From Curtobacterium sp. PhB115 (lineage in GTDB: Bacteria > Actinomycetota > Actinomycetes > Actinomycetales > Microbacteriaceae), in contig NZ_RJKR01000005.1 of NCBI RefSeq assembly GCF_003752025.1, positions 906,241-970,240 of the forward strand: 64,000 nt of DNA. The letters are read 5' to 3'. Numbering within the stretch: the stretch's first letter is position 1; each line of letters begins with the position of its first letter. A program made the position numbers and the translations under genes. Shown piece by piece: positions 10,545 through 18,368 of this stretch. The notes under the pieces were generated by a model that was not told where the DNA came from, ran no database searches, and was given only the letters and a program-made list of their open reading frames with translations.

Positions 10545-11915
10545 ATGCCCGCCGCGGATCGGCACGACGACGGCTGGACGCCGCAGTTCCGCGACGCGTA
10601 CCAGTCGGTGCTCGGTGCGATCCGTGACGGCTCCCTCGCCCGCGACGTCGACCACGACGAACTCGCGCTGTCCGGACGCCTCGACCTCGACCCTGCTGTG
10701 CTGCACGGTGTCCTCGAACGGCTCGCCGACGTCGGACTCGTGACCTTCGTCGGTGCCGCCGAGCTGCGGTTCGGGACCCTCTCGGTGCCCGCGTGGGTGG
10801 ACAACGGCCGGCTGCTCGTCGGCCTGCTCGAAGGGGTCGTGCGGTCGGCCGTCCCGACGCTCACCGCCGAGGACGAACCCGCACACGCCGCGTCCGCCGA
10901 CGATCTGCGACGGGCGGCGGCGCTCCGGACCGCCGACCTCGACCCCGCCTTCTGGGCGACGCTGCGCTTCTGGATCGACCGCACCCCGAACCCCGTCCTC
11001 GCCGGGCTGGCGAACCGGGCACTCGAGCGTGTCCGGTTCGGCGTCGACCCGTCGGTCCCCTTCCGGAACACCGACGTCGAGGAGTGGATCGCCGCGTCGC
11101 AGCAGGCGGCCCGGTACCGGACCCCGGCGGCGGCGGCGCGGGCGGCCCACGTGCTCGCGCGGGTCTGGGAGGGGAACCTCGTCGCCTGCGCCGAGCCGCT
11201 CGGGCACACGCCCGACGAGCTCCTCGCCGCGACCTCCTCGGCGGCTGACGCACCGTTCTGGGCGACGTGGACGCCCGACGACCTCTGGTGGGACCTGCTC
11301 GCGATGGTGCGTGACGGCACCCTGGAACGCGACCGGACGTACCGAGCGCGGGAGATCGCCGCCCGGCTCCGCCAGTCCGTGCTCGTCCTCATGCCACTGT
11401 TCCGTCGGCTCGAGCTCATGGGGCTGATCGCGACGCCACCGGCGGACCCGGAGGCGATCCGGATCGTCCGGCCCGACGTGCGGCACTGGGTCGACTCCCT
11501 GCAGCTCGCCGCGACGCTGCAGGAGATGTGCGCGTCGTGGGCGATCCCGGCGCTGAGCGCACGCGGCCGGACGCAGCTCCGCGCGGTCGTCGCCGCCGCT
11601 CGCCGACAGGCACGGACCCGGGACTTCGCGTACACGTTGACGATGGTCGAGCTCTCCCGTGTCTTCGGCGCACACACGCAGAACCCCTGGATCGCCGGCA
11701 ACCTCCGACTCGCACTCAGCCGCCTCGCGTTCGTGTTCGACGACGCGCCGCTCTTCCGGCAGTGGGACATCGAGGACGTCCTCACGCTGCTCGACCGCGC
11801 GATCGACACGGGCGACGCCGTCCTGGCGACCGAGGCGATGCACGCGCTGGGCCTCCACTACGACGTCCACATCGCCGAGGTCACCGCGAGGCTCGGCGGC
11901 GCGCCGACGGCCTGA
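10545..11915 (+). CDS. duplicated GntR-like winged-helix protein, 456 aa
   Basis: I recognise no named family over the full length. The N-terminal half has a GntR-style winged helix (AYQSVLGAIRDGSLARD, then LHGVLERLADVGLVTF, about residues 16-68) followed by an all-helical FCD-like segment. The same order recurs in the second half: WWDLLAMVRDGTLERD, PLFRRLELMGLIAT (about 247-295) and helices up to 450. The paired phrases AIRDGSL/MVRDGTL and RLADVGLV/RLELMGLI suggest internal duplication, giving a monomer that mimics a FadR-type dimer. TACGCT six bases before ATG indicates a leaderless transcript. Regulatory function is inference; it could also be a non-DNA-binding derivative. Confidence 0.75.
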   Translation: MPAADRHDDGWTPQFRDAYQSVLGAIRDGSLARDVDHDELALSGRLDLDPAVLHGVLERLADVGLVTFVGAAELRFGTLSVPAWVDNGRLLVGLLEGVVRSAVPTLTAEDEPAHAASADDLRRAAALRTADLDPAFWATLRFWIDRTPNPVLAGLANRALERVRFGVDPSVPFRNTDVEEWIAASQQAARYRTPAAAARAAHVLARVWEGNLVACAEPLGHTPDELLAATSSAADAPFWATWTPDDLWWDLLAMVRDGTLERDRTYRAREIAARLRQSVLVLMPLFRRLELMGLIATPPADPEAIRIVRPDVRHWVDSLQLAATLQEMCASWAIPALSARGRTQLRAVVAAARRQARTRDFAYTLTMVELSRVFGAHTQNPWIAGNLRLALSRLAFVFDDAPLFRQWDIEDVLTLLDRAIDTGDAVLATEAMHALGLHYDVHIAEVTARLGGAPTA

Positions 11916-11970
11916 GCCGCCGAGCGCCCAGAGCCTGAGCCGCCGCGCGCCCACGGCCTGAGCCGCGCGG
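11908..11970. repeat. 23-bp tandem repeat spanning a stop codon
   Basis: Units at 11908-11930, 11931-11953 and a partial at 11954-11970 share GCCTGAGCCGCCG(A/C)GCGCCCA. The first unit contains the TGA of the upstream gene at 11913-11915. No other gene lies before 12002. Confidence 0.8.
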
Positions 11971-12001
11971 AGGACGACCCCCGCACGGCCCAGGTCCGCG
12001 G

Positions 12002-14014
12002 TCACTCCATCCGGTGTCGGCGGCGCAGGACGAGCAGCACGCCGCCGGTCAGTGCGAGCCCGAGGCCGAGGACGCTCGCGACGAGCAGCCCACGCGCTCC
12101 GGTCCAGGCGAGGCTCGACGGGCCGGTGACCGACGAGTCGAGCGACGACCCGACCGTCGACGCAGACCCGCTCCCACCCGCACCACCCGGTGCCACGCCG
12201 GACCCAGCCCCGCCAGGGCCAGCCCCGCCGGAGCCCGGGCCGCCCGGACCCGGCACGGACGGACCGGGCGTCGGGACCGGAGCCGTGGGCGACGGCGTCG
12301 GCGTCGGCCCCACCGCTTCCGCCGACACCTCGACCCGCAGGACCGCCGTCGCGACCTGCCCGGCGTTCGAGGTGACCTCGTACCGCACCGGCGACGCCGC
12401 CCCGGTGAACGACGGCTCCGGCGTGAACGTCACCCGCCCATGGTCGTCGACCACGTAGGTGCCCTCACCGGGGACCCGCAGCGTCTTCCCGTCGTCGGAC
12501 AGCTCGGCGCCCTCGAGCCCGTCGTCGGTCAGCCGGACGGACCCGAGGTCCGGGCCGCTGCCGTCGAGCGCGTCGTTCCCCACCACGTCGACGGTCACCG
12601 GCTCGCCCTGCTCGCCCGTGACGGCGTCGTCCGACGCCTCGGCTTCCGGCAGCACGACGTCGAAGCCGATCGTGTCGGTGTTGTTCGTCAGGTCGACGTC
12701 GCTCACCGAGCCGTCGCGGGCGACGGCGGCGAGGCCCTCGTCGAAGCGTCCGGCGGCGAAGTCCGTGACGCTCTCCGCCGGCGCCGTGTACGTCCCCGTC
12801 CGCGTGGTGACCGGCACCGTCCCCCGGCCGACCATCGTCACCGCACCCCCGGGCGGAGCAGTCCAGTCCGAGGCGACGGGCCCCGTACCGGCACCGGTCG
12901 CGCCGTCCTTCCCGCACGCCGCTCCGCCGGTCCCCTCACACGTCCACGTGACGTCGTCGAGCGGCAGGTCCTGGACCATTGCGACGGTCCGGGCCACGGC
13001 GTCGGCCGGCCCACCGATCGTCGCCGGCCCACGGTTCTCGGAGCGCACCCGGAAGGTCACGTCGTCGCCCGGGGTCACCGGCCCCGTCCCGTCCACCGAG
13101 GCGGTCGTGACGACGTCCGTCGGCTGCGTCGCCCGGACGTTGCGGATCTCGTGGAACTCCGCTCGACCGCCGGTCGACGCGCTGAACCCGAACCGCATCC
13201 GGTCGGGCAGCGCCGTCGCGGGCAGGTCGGTCGAGATCACCTGCCGGAGCGCGTCCGGCTCCGAGCCGATCGCCGTCGCACCGGACATCGTCACGATGGC
13301 CGTGATCCCGCCTTCAGCCCTGGGCACGACGTCCACCTGCACGTGCCGGTAGGTCGCGGTCGCGGCATCGGCACCCCGGTCCTCGAGGAACCCGTTGCCC
13401 TGGTCGCCCGTCGTGGCGAGGACCGGGTAGCACTGGGCCTCGGCACCGCGGACGGTCACCGCGTTCGGGACGGCGTCCGGCAGCGCGAAGTTGCCGAACC
13501 GGTCGAACCCGACGCCGACGACGCCGCCGTCGAGCCCGGCCGAGCACGCGGACTTGCCGTCGTGGTACCCGAGCCCACCGCCCACCGGTCCGATCGAGTC
13601 GAGCGGGACCGCGGCGTCCTGCAGGAAGAACCCGATGCCGTCGGCGTACCCGGTGTCGGTCGGGCTCCACATGCGCTGGTCGAACTCGACAGTGAGTCCG
13701 TGGCTGGAGTCGTACGGCACCTCGTTGTACACGGCCGAGGCCATGTACTTCGCGTTGTCGGTCATCCGCAGCCACTTGCCGGCGGCGCCGTCCTCGACGA
13801 TCGCCGCCTGCTGGTCGTTCGAGGCGATGCGCGCCCAGCCCGGCGGCATGGTCGTGCCGACGGGCAGGTCGACGAAGGGGTCGTGGACCGGGAACGGCGA
13901 GACGGCGTGCGCCGGTGGCGTGTGGCCGACGATCCCGGTCCCCGTCGCGGCGACGAGCGCGACGAGTGCGGTGAGGCCGACGAGGGCCCGGCGGCCTGGT
14001 GGTCGAGTGTGCAT
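12002..14014 (-). CDS. LAXTG-anchored surface protein with lectin-like domain
   Basis: A 670-residue secreted protein. It has a signal peptide (about 1-38, ending AHA), then an L-type-lectin-like beta-sandwich (about 40-300; ADGIGFFLQD, GLGYHDGKSACSAGLDGG, VGVGFDRFGNFA). A DUF11/CARDB-like repeat (about 310-460) and a CshA-fibril-type segment (FTPEPSFTGAASPVRYEV) follow. A Pro/Gly/Ser stalk leads to the C-terminal sorting signal LAWTG, a hydrophobic helix and RRRHRME. LAXTG is the class E sortase motif, so covalent wall anchoring is expected. ATG 14014 follows GAGAGGA. The upstream AT-rich promoter resembles those of the polysaccharide genes. It may be an adhesin for host or self glycans. Confidence 0.85.
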   Translation of the reverse strand: MHTRPPGRRALVGLTALVALVAATGTGIVGHTPPAHAVSPFPVHDPFVDLPVGTTMPPGWARIASNDQQAAIVEDGAAGKWLRMTDNAKYMASAVYNEVPYDSSHGLTVEFDQRMWSPTDTGYADGIGFFLQDAAVPLDSIGPVGGGLGYHDGKSACSAGLDGGVVGVGFDRFGNFALPDAVPNAVTVRGAEAQCYPVLATTGDQGNGFLEDRGADAATATYRHVQVDVVPRAEGGITAIVTMSGATAIGSEPDALRQVISTDLPATALPDRMRFGFSASTGGRAEFHEIRNVRATQPTDVVTTASVDGTGPVTPGDDVTFRVRSENRGPATIGGPADAVARTVAMVQDLPLDDVTWTCEGTGGAACGKDGATGAGTGPVASDWTAPPGGAVTMVGRGTVPVTTRTGTYTAPAESVTDFAAGRFDEGLAAVARDGSVSDVDLTNNTDTIGFDVVLPEAEASDDAVTGEQGEPVTVDVVGNDALDGSGPDLGSVRLTDDGLEGAELSDDGKTLRVPGEGTYVVDDHGRVTFTPEPSFTGAASPVRYEVTSNAGQVATAVLRVEVSAEAVGPTPTPSPTAPVPTPGPSVPGPGGPGSGGAGPGGAGSGVAPGGAGGSGSASTVGSSLDSSVTGPSSLAWTGARGLLVASVLGLGLALTGGVLLVLRRRHRME

Positions 14015-14070
14015 GGAGGTCCTCTCTGACGGTGCAGAGACGACTGTGCAGTCCCGATCAGCGGGACACA

Positions 14071-14093
14071 AGTATTATGTGTTCGATATTCCT
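14071..14093 (-). promoter_or_regulatory. AT-rich promoter of the LAXTG surface protein
   Basis: On the gene strand ACATAATAC supplies a -10 (near 14079-14072) just after the upstream stop codon TAG. On the plus strand the block contains TATTATG and GATATTCC, similar to the element at 31439-31472. Predicted leader is about 50 bases. Confidence 0.45.
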
Positions 14094-15246
14094 AGTTCGA
14101 CATGACCCGGCTCGCGGTGACGGTGAACTTCGGCGTCCGCACGACCTGCCTGGTCGGCCCGACCAGGCGCTCGAGCACGGGACGGTACCGCAGGTGCGAG
14201 TTCCAGACGCACCACAGTTCTCCCCCGGCCTGGAGGATCGTGGCCGCGTTCCGGAACATCGCCTCGGCCGCGTCGGTGGTCACCGTGGTGTCCGCGTGGA
14301 ACGGCGGGTTGCAGAGCACCAGCTGCGCGGATCCCACCGCCAGCTCGTCACCGGCGTCGGCCAGCAGCGCCGTCACGCGGTCGGCCACCCCGTTGGCCGC
14401 CGCCGTCGCCCGAGTCGACGCCACCGCGATCCGGGAGACGTCGGTCGCCAGTACCTGCACCGCCGGCCGACGGAGCGCCACGGCCGCGGCGATGACGCCG
14501 TTGCCGCATCCGAGGTCCACGACCGTTCGGGCCGTCGGCACGGCATCGTCCATCGCGTCGAGCAGCACGCGCGTGCCCTGGTCGAGCGAGGTCCCGGCGA
14601 AGACCCCACCGTGCGCCACGAGCGTCATGCCGAGGTCGTCGACGTGCACCGACCGCGGCCACGGGTTCGTCGCGGCGGCGCGGTTGGCCTGCGCCCGCAG
14701 CGGGTCCTGCGCGATGAGGAGCCGCGACTTGCCGCGACCTCGTGATGCGGTGACCTCCCCGAAGGACCGCCGCAGCACGTCGTTCTGGGAGACGTTCATG
14801 TACTTCACGTTGCCACCGCAGAGCAGCACGACGTCGGGAGCGGCGAACCGGGCGACCGCGCGCGCGATCTCGTCGAGCCGGTCGTGCGACTTCGAGAGCC
14901 GCAGGACCACGAGCCGGACGTCACGGAAGGCGTCCTCGAGCGAGTCCGGGTGGTGGAAGCCGCGCAGGCCGAACGTCCCGGCGTTGGCCTCGAGTGCCCG
15001 CTCGCCGACCAGGGAGTCCTGCACGACCCGGATGTCCGATGCGCCGTACTGCGTGATGAGCCCGAGCGTCAGCACCCCGAAGCGGTCGTCGACGACGGCG
15101 ACCTCACCGGGCTGGCGGAGTGCGTCGCCGTGCACGTGCGGGGCCTCGTCGATGAGGAACCGGTCCGTCCCGTCGATCGCGATGAGGTCCGGGGTGTCGT
15201 CACCGGGCTGTCGTCGGAAGAAGTCGGCGAAGTCGAACGCTGGCAC
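14092..15246 (-). CDS. RlmG/RsmC-like class I methyltransferase
   Basis: A 384-residue SAM-dependent methyltransferase with a degenerate N-terminal methyltransferase-like half (to about residue 190) and a catalytic C-terminal half. SAM motif VVDLGCGNG and substrate motif NPPFH (N313) are those of enzymes that methylate an exocyclic amine of guanine in rRNA. The two-domain layout matches RsmC (16S) and RlmG (23S); which target applies cannot be told here. It starts with GTG at 15246 and TACGCT lies six bases upstream with no ribosome binding site, so the mRNA is probably leaderless. It is divergent from the M60 peptidase gene with only 68 bases between the two starts. Confidence 0.85.
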   Translation of the reverse strand: MPAFDFADFFRRQPGDDTPDLIAIDGTDRFLIDEAPHVHGDALRQPGEVAVVDDRFGVLTLGLITQYGASDIRVVQDSLVGERALEANAGTFGLRGFHHPDSLEDAFRDVRLVVLRLSKSHDRLDEIARAVARFAAPDVVLLCGGNVKYMNVSQNDVLRRSFGEVTASRGRGKSRLLIAQDPLRAQANRAAATNPWPRSVHVDDLGMTLVAHGGVFAGTSLDQGTRVLLDAMDDAVPTARTVVDLGCGNGVIAAAVALRRPAVQVLATDVSRIAVASTRATAAANGVADRVTALLADAGDELAVGSAQLVLCNPPFHADTTVTTDAAEAMFRNAATILQAGGELWCVWNSHLRYRPVLERLVGPTRQVVRTPKFTVTASRVMSN

Positions 15247-15252
15247 CGGTGC

Positions 15253-15258
15253 AGCGTA
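15253..15258 (-). promoter_or_regulatory. -10 element of the leaderless methyltransferase gene
   Basis: TACGCT on the minus strand, followed by six bases and then GTG. The same hexamer and spacing occur at 10533-10538. Confidence 0.55.
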
Positions 15259-15295
15259 GCCGCTCGGAGCCGAACACCCTCGACGTTGCGGGCGG

Positions 15296-15308
15296 TATGT
15301 GAAATACT
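15296..15308 (+). promoter_or_regulatory. -10 element of the leaderless M60 peptidase gene
   Basis: TGTGAAATACT places AATACT (15303-15308) six bases before ATG 15315. The surrounding GTAT-N5-ATAC is a small palindrome. It is a weaker member of the TGATAT promoter set. Confidence 0.5.
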
Positions 15309-15314
15309 GAAGAG

Positions 15315-17771
15315 ATGTCGTCGTTCCTCCCCCGGCCCGTCCTGCCGGCCGTCACCGCTGCCGCAACCGTGGCGTCCGTCCTCGTGACGACCCTCGTCGG
15401 CGTCCCCGCAGCCGGCTCCTCGGAACGCTCCACCGTCGCGCTCCCCGGCGGTCCGCTCCCGACCGCCATCGTCCGGAGCGCCGATACCCGCTCCACCGAC
15501 GTCCTCGTCCACGGGCTCGGCTCACCCGAAGCCGAGCGCATCCGCGAGGGCCGGAACATGCGACACAGCGGTCTCCAGCCGACCGGTCGGTTCGTCCGCT
15601 CGGGGCAGACGATCACCGTGCAGGTGCCGTCCGGGGCGCCGACGATGCGGGTGGAGACCGGGCTCATCGGCCCGTACGCGGCGTTCAACGGCGGTGCCGA
15701 GGTCGGCATCACCGCGGCGGACCTCACCGCGGGCCGCAACGAGGTCACCGCCGACCGGGACGGCATGGTCTTCCTGTCGAGCACGGCGCCGTCGGGCTCG
15801 GCCACCGTCACCGTCTCGGGTGGCACCACGGTCCCGACCTTCGTCACGGGGCAGACCTCGAACGCGGAGTTCGCCGCAGAGGTCGAGCGGTTCCCCGACG
15901 CCCCGATGGCGACGATCGTCGGCGAGCGGGTGTTCGGCGACTTCCAGGCGCGCACGGTCCCGACGATGTCCGGTGACCTGGCGTCCCGGGTGGAGGACTG
16001 GGACCGAGTCGTGCAGGTCACGAACGAGCACCACGGGCTCCTCGACGACGCCGTCGGTGCGGCCCGCAAGGCCCCGCACCGGATCTACATCGCCTCGCCG
16101 GACTCCGGTGCCGGCTACGCGAACGCGAGCCACGACCGGATCATGTTCCAGGTCGACACCGCTGCCGCGTCGGAGCTCTTCACGATGCGCGCGAGCGGAC
16201 TCTGGGGCTTCTGGCACGAGGTCGGTCACACCTACCAGCCGCCGGCCTACAACTGGAAGGGCATGGTCGAGGTCGTCAACAACGTGTCCGCACTCGACGT
16301 CCAGCACCGCCTCTTCGGAGCGAACCGCCTCGACGGGCAGCAGACGGCGATCGCCGCGTTCTTCGCCCGCCCGGTCGAGGCACGGAGCTTCGCCGACGAG
16401 GACAGCGTCTGGGCCCGTCTGCTCATGTTCGACCAGCTCCGCCGCGCGTTCGGGCAGCAGTTCTGGCCCGCCCTCGACCAGGAGCTCCGCGTCCGGTTGC
16501 GCACGGGCGACGCGACCGTCCACGACGACGACGCGAAGCGAGCAGCCTTCACGCTCACCGCCGCGCGGGTCGCCGACCGGGACCTCCGTCCGTTCTTCCG
16601 GCAGTGGGGCTTCCCGCTCGACCCTGCCGTCGCGGACGCGATGGCCGACCTGCCGGCACTCACGACCCCGATCTGGGAGAACCGTGGCGCCGCGTCCGAC
16701 ACCGTCCAGGAGCGCGAGCTCCCGCGCTACGGCGTCCCCGTCGGTGTCCCGTCATCCGTCACCGAGCCGGTCGCGGTCGGGCAGCGGCAGCTCGAGACGG
16801 CGCCCACCGCGACGGGCATCGGCAACACGGACGGCATCGGGACCGCACACATTACCGGCCACGCCCTCGAGGCGCGCGAACCCGGCACCGGGACGGCGTC
16901 CGTCGTGCTCCGGAACGACCGCGGCATCCGCGAGGTCCTCGCCACCCCGGTGCGGGTCGGGCCGGGCAACGCCATCCGGTTCACGGGCATCGGTGACGAG
17001 ACGATCGGGTGGCTCGCCCTCGATCCGCTCGCCGGCGCACTCCGGTTCGTCCCGGTCAGCACCGCGGCGGCGCACCCGTACTTCGACGGCGAGGAGTACG
17101 TCGGCTTCGCGCTCCGGACCGCCGACGGCCGGACGCTCGGCGACTGGTCGATCGACGGCGACGAGAACGGCACAGCGGTCGCGGCCGCGTTCGCGCAGGA
17201 CTTCGAGGACGGGCAGGTGCTCGAGGTCCGGCACGCCGAACCCCGCTCGCGGCTGACCGCCTTCCGCGACGGCGAGGAACTCCCGCACCGCCCAGAGAAG
17301 CTGCAGCGCTTCCGGATCGTCGACGACCGGATCGAACCGATCGCCGACGAGGCCGTCGGGGTCCTGCCCGTCGAGACCACCGGCCTCGTGCGCGGGACGG
17401 ACACGCCCGTGTCGTTCGGGATCGTCGCCGGCCGGGAGCTCACGTCGATCCGCGCGGACCTCGTGGTCACCGCTCCCGATGGCACGGTGTTCGCCGAGGG
17501 GCAGACATCGCTCGTCGGGCAGTACCGGAACCCCGGCGACGACTGGCGGACCGCGGCATCGATGACGATGCGTTCGGGTCAGCGCTCACCGGACGGCCGC
17601 ACGACGACGTTCCGGCTCGACACGACGACGACGTTCCGCCTGGTGCAGGGCGCGGCCGCGCGATGGTCCCCGCTCGTGCACACCCCGGAGGACGCGATGG
17701 CGGGACAGTACGGCATGCACTGGGAGTTCAGCGGGACGACGAACGCCGGTTCGGTGCGCATCGGTTCGTGA
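15315..17771 (+). CDS. secreted M60-like (enhancin/mucinase) metallopeptidase
   Basis: An 818-residue exported zinc peptidase. A hydrophobic signal segment covers about residues 10-35. The gluzincin motif HEVGH is at H301-H305, followed by E319 in GMVEVVNN, fitting HEXXH-X(8-28)-E of the M60 family, whose known members cleave mucin-type or other O-glycosylated proteins. The barrel-side sequence GFWHEVGHTYQPPAYNW is typical. Residues ~450-818 are beta-rich accessory domains, possibly glycan binding. No wall anchor or terminal helix is seen, so it should be released. In a plant-associated actinobacterium, extensin-like or other glycoproteins are conceivable substrates; that is inference. A leaderless start is likely. 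Confidence 0.88.
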   Translation: MSSFLPRPVLPAVTAAATVASVLVTTLVGVPAAGSSERSTVALPGGPLPTAIVRSADTRSTDVLVHGLGSPEAERIREGRNMRHSGLQPTGRFVRSGQTITVQVPSGAPTMRVETGLIGPYAAFNGGAEVGITAADLTAGRNEVTADRDGMVFLSSTAPSGSATVTVSGGTTVPTFVTGQTSNAEFAAEVERFPDAPMATIVGERVFGDFQARTVPTMSGDLASRVEDWDRVVQVTNEHHGLLDDAVGAARKAPHRIYIASPDSGAGYANASHDRIMFQVDTAAASELFTMRASGLWGFWHEVGHTYQPPAYNWKGMVEVVNNVSALDVQHRLFGANRLDGQQTAIAAFFARPVEARSFADEDSVWARLLMFDQLRRAFGQQFWPALDQELRVRLRTGDATVHDDDAKRAAFTLTAARVADRDLRPFFRQWGFPLDPAVADAMADLPALTTPIWENRGAASDTVQERELPRYGVPVGVPSSVTEPVAVGQRQLETAPTATGIGNTDGIGTAHITGHALEAREPGTGTASVVLRNDRGIREVLATPVRVGPGNAIRFTGIGDETIGWLALDPLAGALRFVPVSTAAAHPYFDGEEYVGFALRTADGRTLGDWSIDGDENGTAVAAAFAQDFEDGQVLEVRHAEPRSRLTAFRDGEELPHRPEKLQRFRIVDDRIEPIADEAVGVLPVETTGLVRGTDTPVSFGIVAGRELTSIRADLVVTAPDGTVFAEGQTSLVGQYRNPGDDWRTAASMTMRSGQRSPDGRTTTFRLDTTTTFRLVQGAAARWSPLVHTPEDAMAGQYGMHWEFSGTTNAGSVRIGS

Positions 17772-17787
17772 CGCTGACCAGCACAGC

Positions 17788-17838
17788 CGACGGCTCAGTG
17801 CAGTCGAGGGCTCAGTGCAGCCGATGGCTCAGTGGGGC
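17788..17838. repeat. 17-bp tandem repeat spanning the hspR stop codon
   Basis: Three units (17788-17804, 17805-17821, 17822-17838) follow CGANGGCTCAGTGCAGY. The third encodes the end of HspR and contains its TGA; 17 bases shift the frame, so the other copies lie outside the gene. It fills the gap between two convergent genes. Confidence 0.85.
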
Positions 17839-18248
17839 CCGCGGTACAGCACGATCTGCGTGTTGCGCTGCGGCCGCGCGCCGGCTCGGAGCGACACCGC
17901 TGCGCCGGTCGTGGTCGCCGCGAACACCCGGGCGCCGGGTCGGTTGATGAGCTGGTCGGCGAGGGCCGTCTCCAGCTCGCGCACCCGGTCGCGCAGTTCC
18001 TTGTTCTCGTTCTCCAGGTCGAGCACCCGCCGGATCCCCTCCAGGGACACCCCCTCGGAACCGAGGCGCGCGATCTCGCGCAGTTGCGCGACGTCGCGCA
18101 TCGAGTAGCGGCGGGAACCGCCGCGGGTGCGGCCGGGCACGACCAGGCCGAGCCGGTCGTACTGCCGCAGCGTCTGCGGGTGCATGTCGGCGAGCTCCGC
18201 CGCCACCGCGATGGCGAAGACGGGCGAGTTCTCGTCCATGTCGGTCAT
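17829..18248 (-). CDS. hspR: HspR, MerR-family heat-shock repressor
   Basis: A 139-residue regulator. The MerR winged helix is at about residues 10-75 (VAAELADMHPQTLRQYDRLGLVVP, RRYSMRDVAQLREIARL), followed by a coiled coil (LDLENENKELRDRVRELETAL). HspR binds HAIR sites and is normally held on DNA by DnaK as co-repressor until heat titrates DnaK away. It is the last gene of dnaK-grpE-dnaJ-hspR, so it is autoregulated. ATG 18248 is preceded by AAGGAA; an in-frame ATG at 18239 is an alternative. A strong hairpin separates it from dnaJ. Three HAIR-like sites are visible in the window. Confidence 0.95.
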   Translation of the reverse strand: MTDMDENSPVFAIAVAAELADMHPQTLRQYDRLGLVVPGRTRGGSRRYSMRDVAQLREIARLGSEGVSLEGIRRVLDLENENKELRDRVRELETALADQLINRPGARVFAATTTGAAVSLRAGARPQRNTQIVLYRGPH

Positions 18249-18289
18249 GGCGCGTTCCTTTCCGTCGTCCGCGTGGTCTGGAAACCCAG

Positions 18290-18338
18290 CCTGGAGGCTC
18301 GGTGCGGCTTCCTGACGGAGCCGCACCGACCCTCCAGG
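18290..18338 (-). terminator. intra-operon hairpin between dnaJ and hspR
   Basis: About 20 paired bases with one mismatch around a loop at 18311-18318. The outer arms are CCTGGAGG and CCTCCAGG, an inverted pair of the dispersed repeat; the inner arms are TCGGTGCGGCT and AGCCGCACCGA. It may attenuate hspR relative to the chaperone genes or stabilise the upstream mRNA end. Confidence 0.75.
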
Positions 18339-18368
18339 CGGGTCTTCTTGCTGTTCGTGCGTTGCGCG

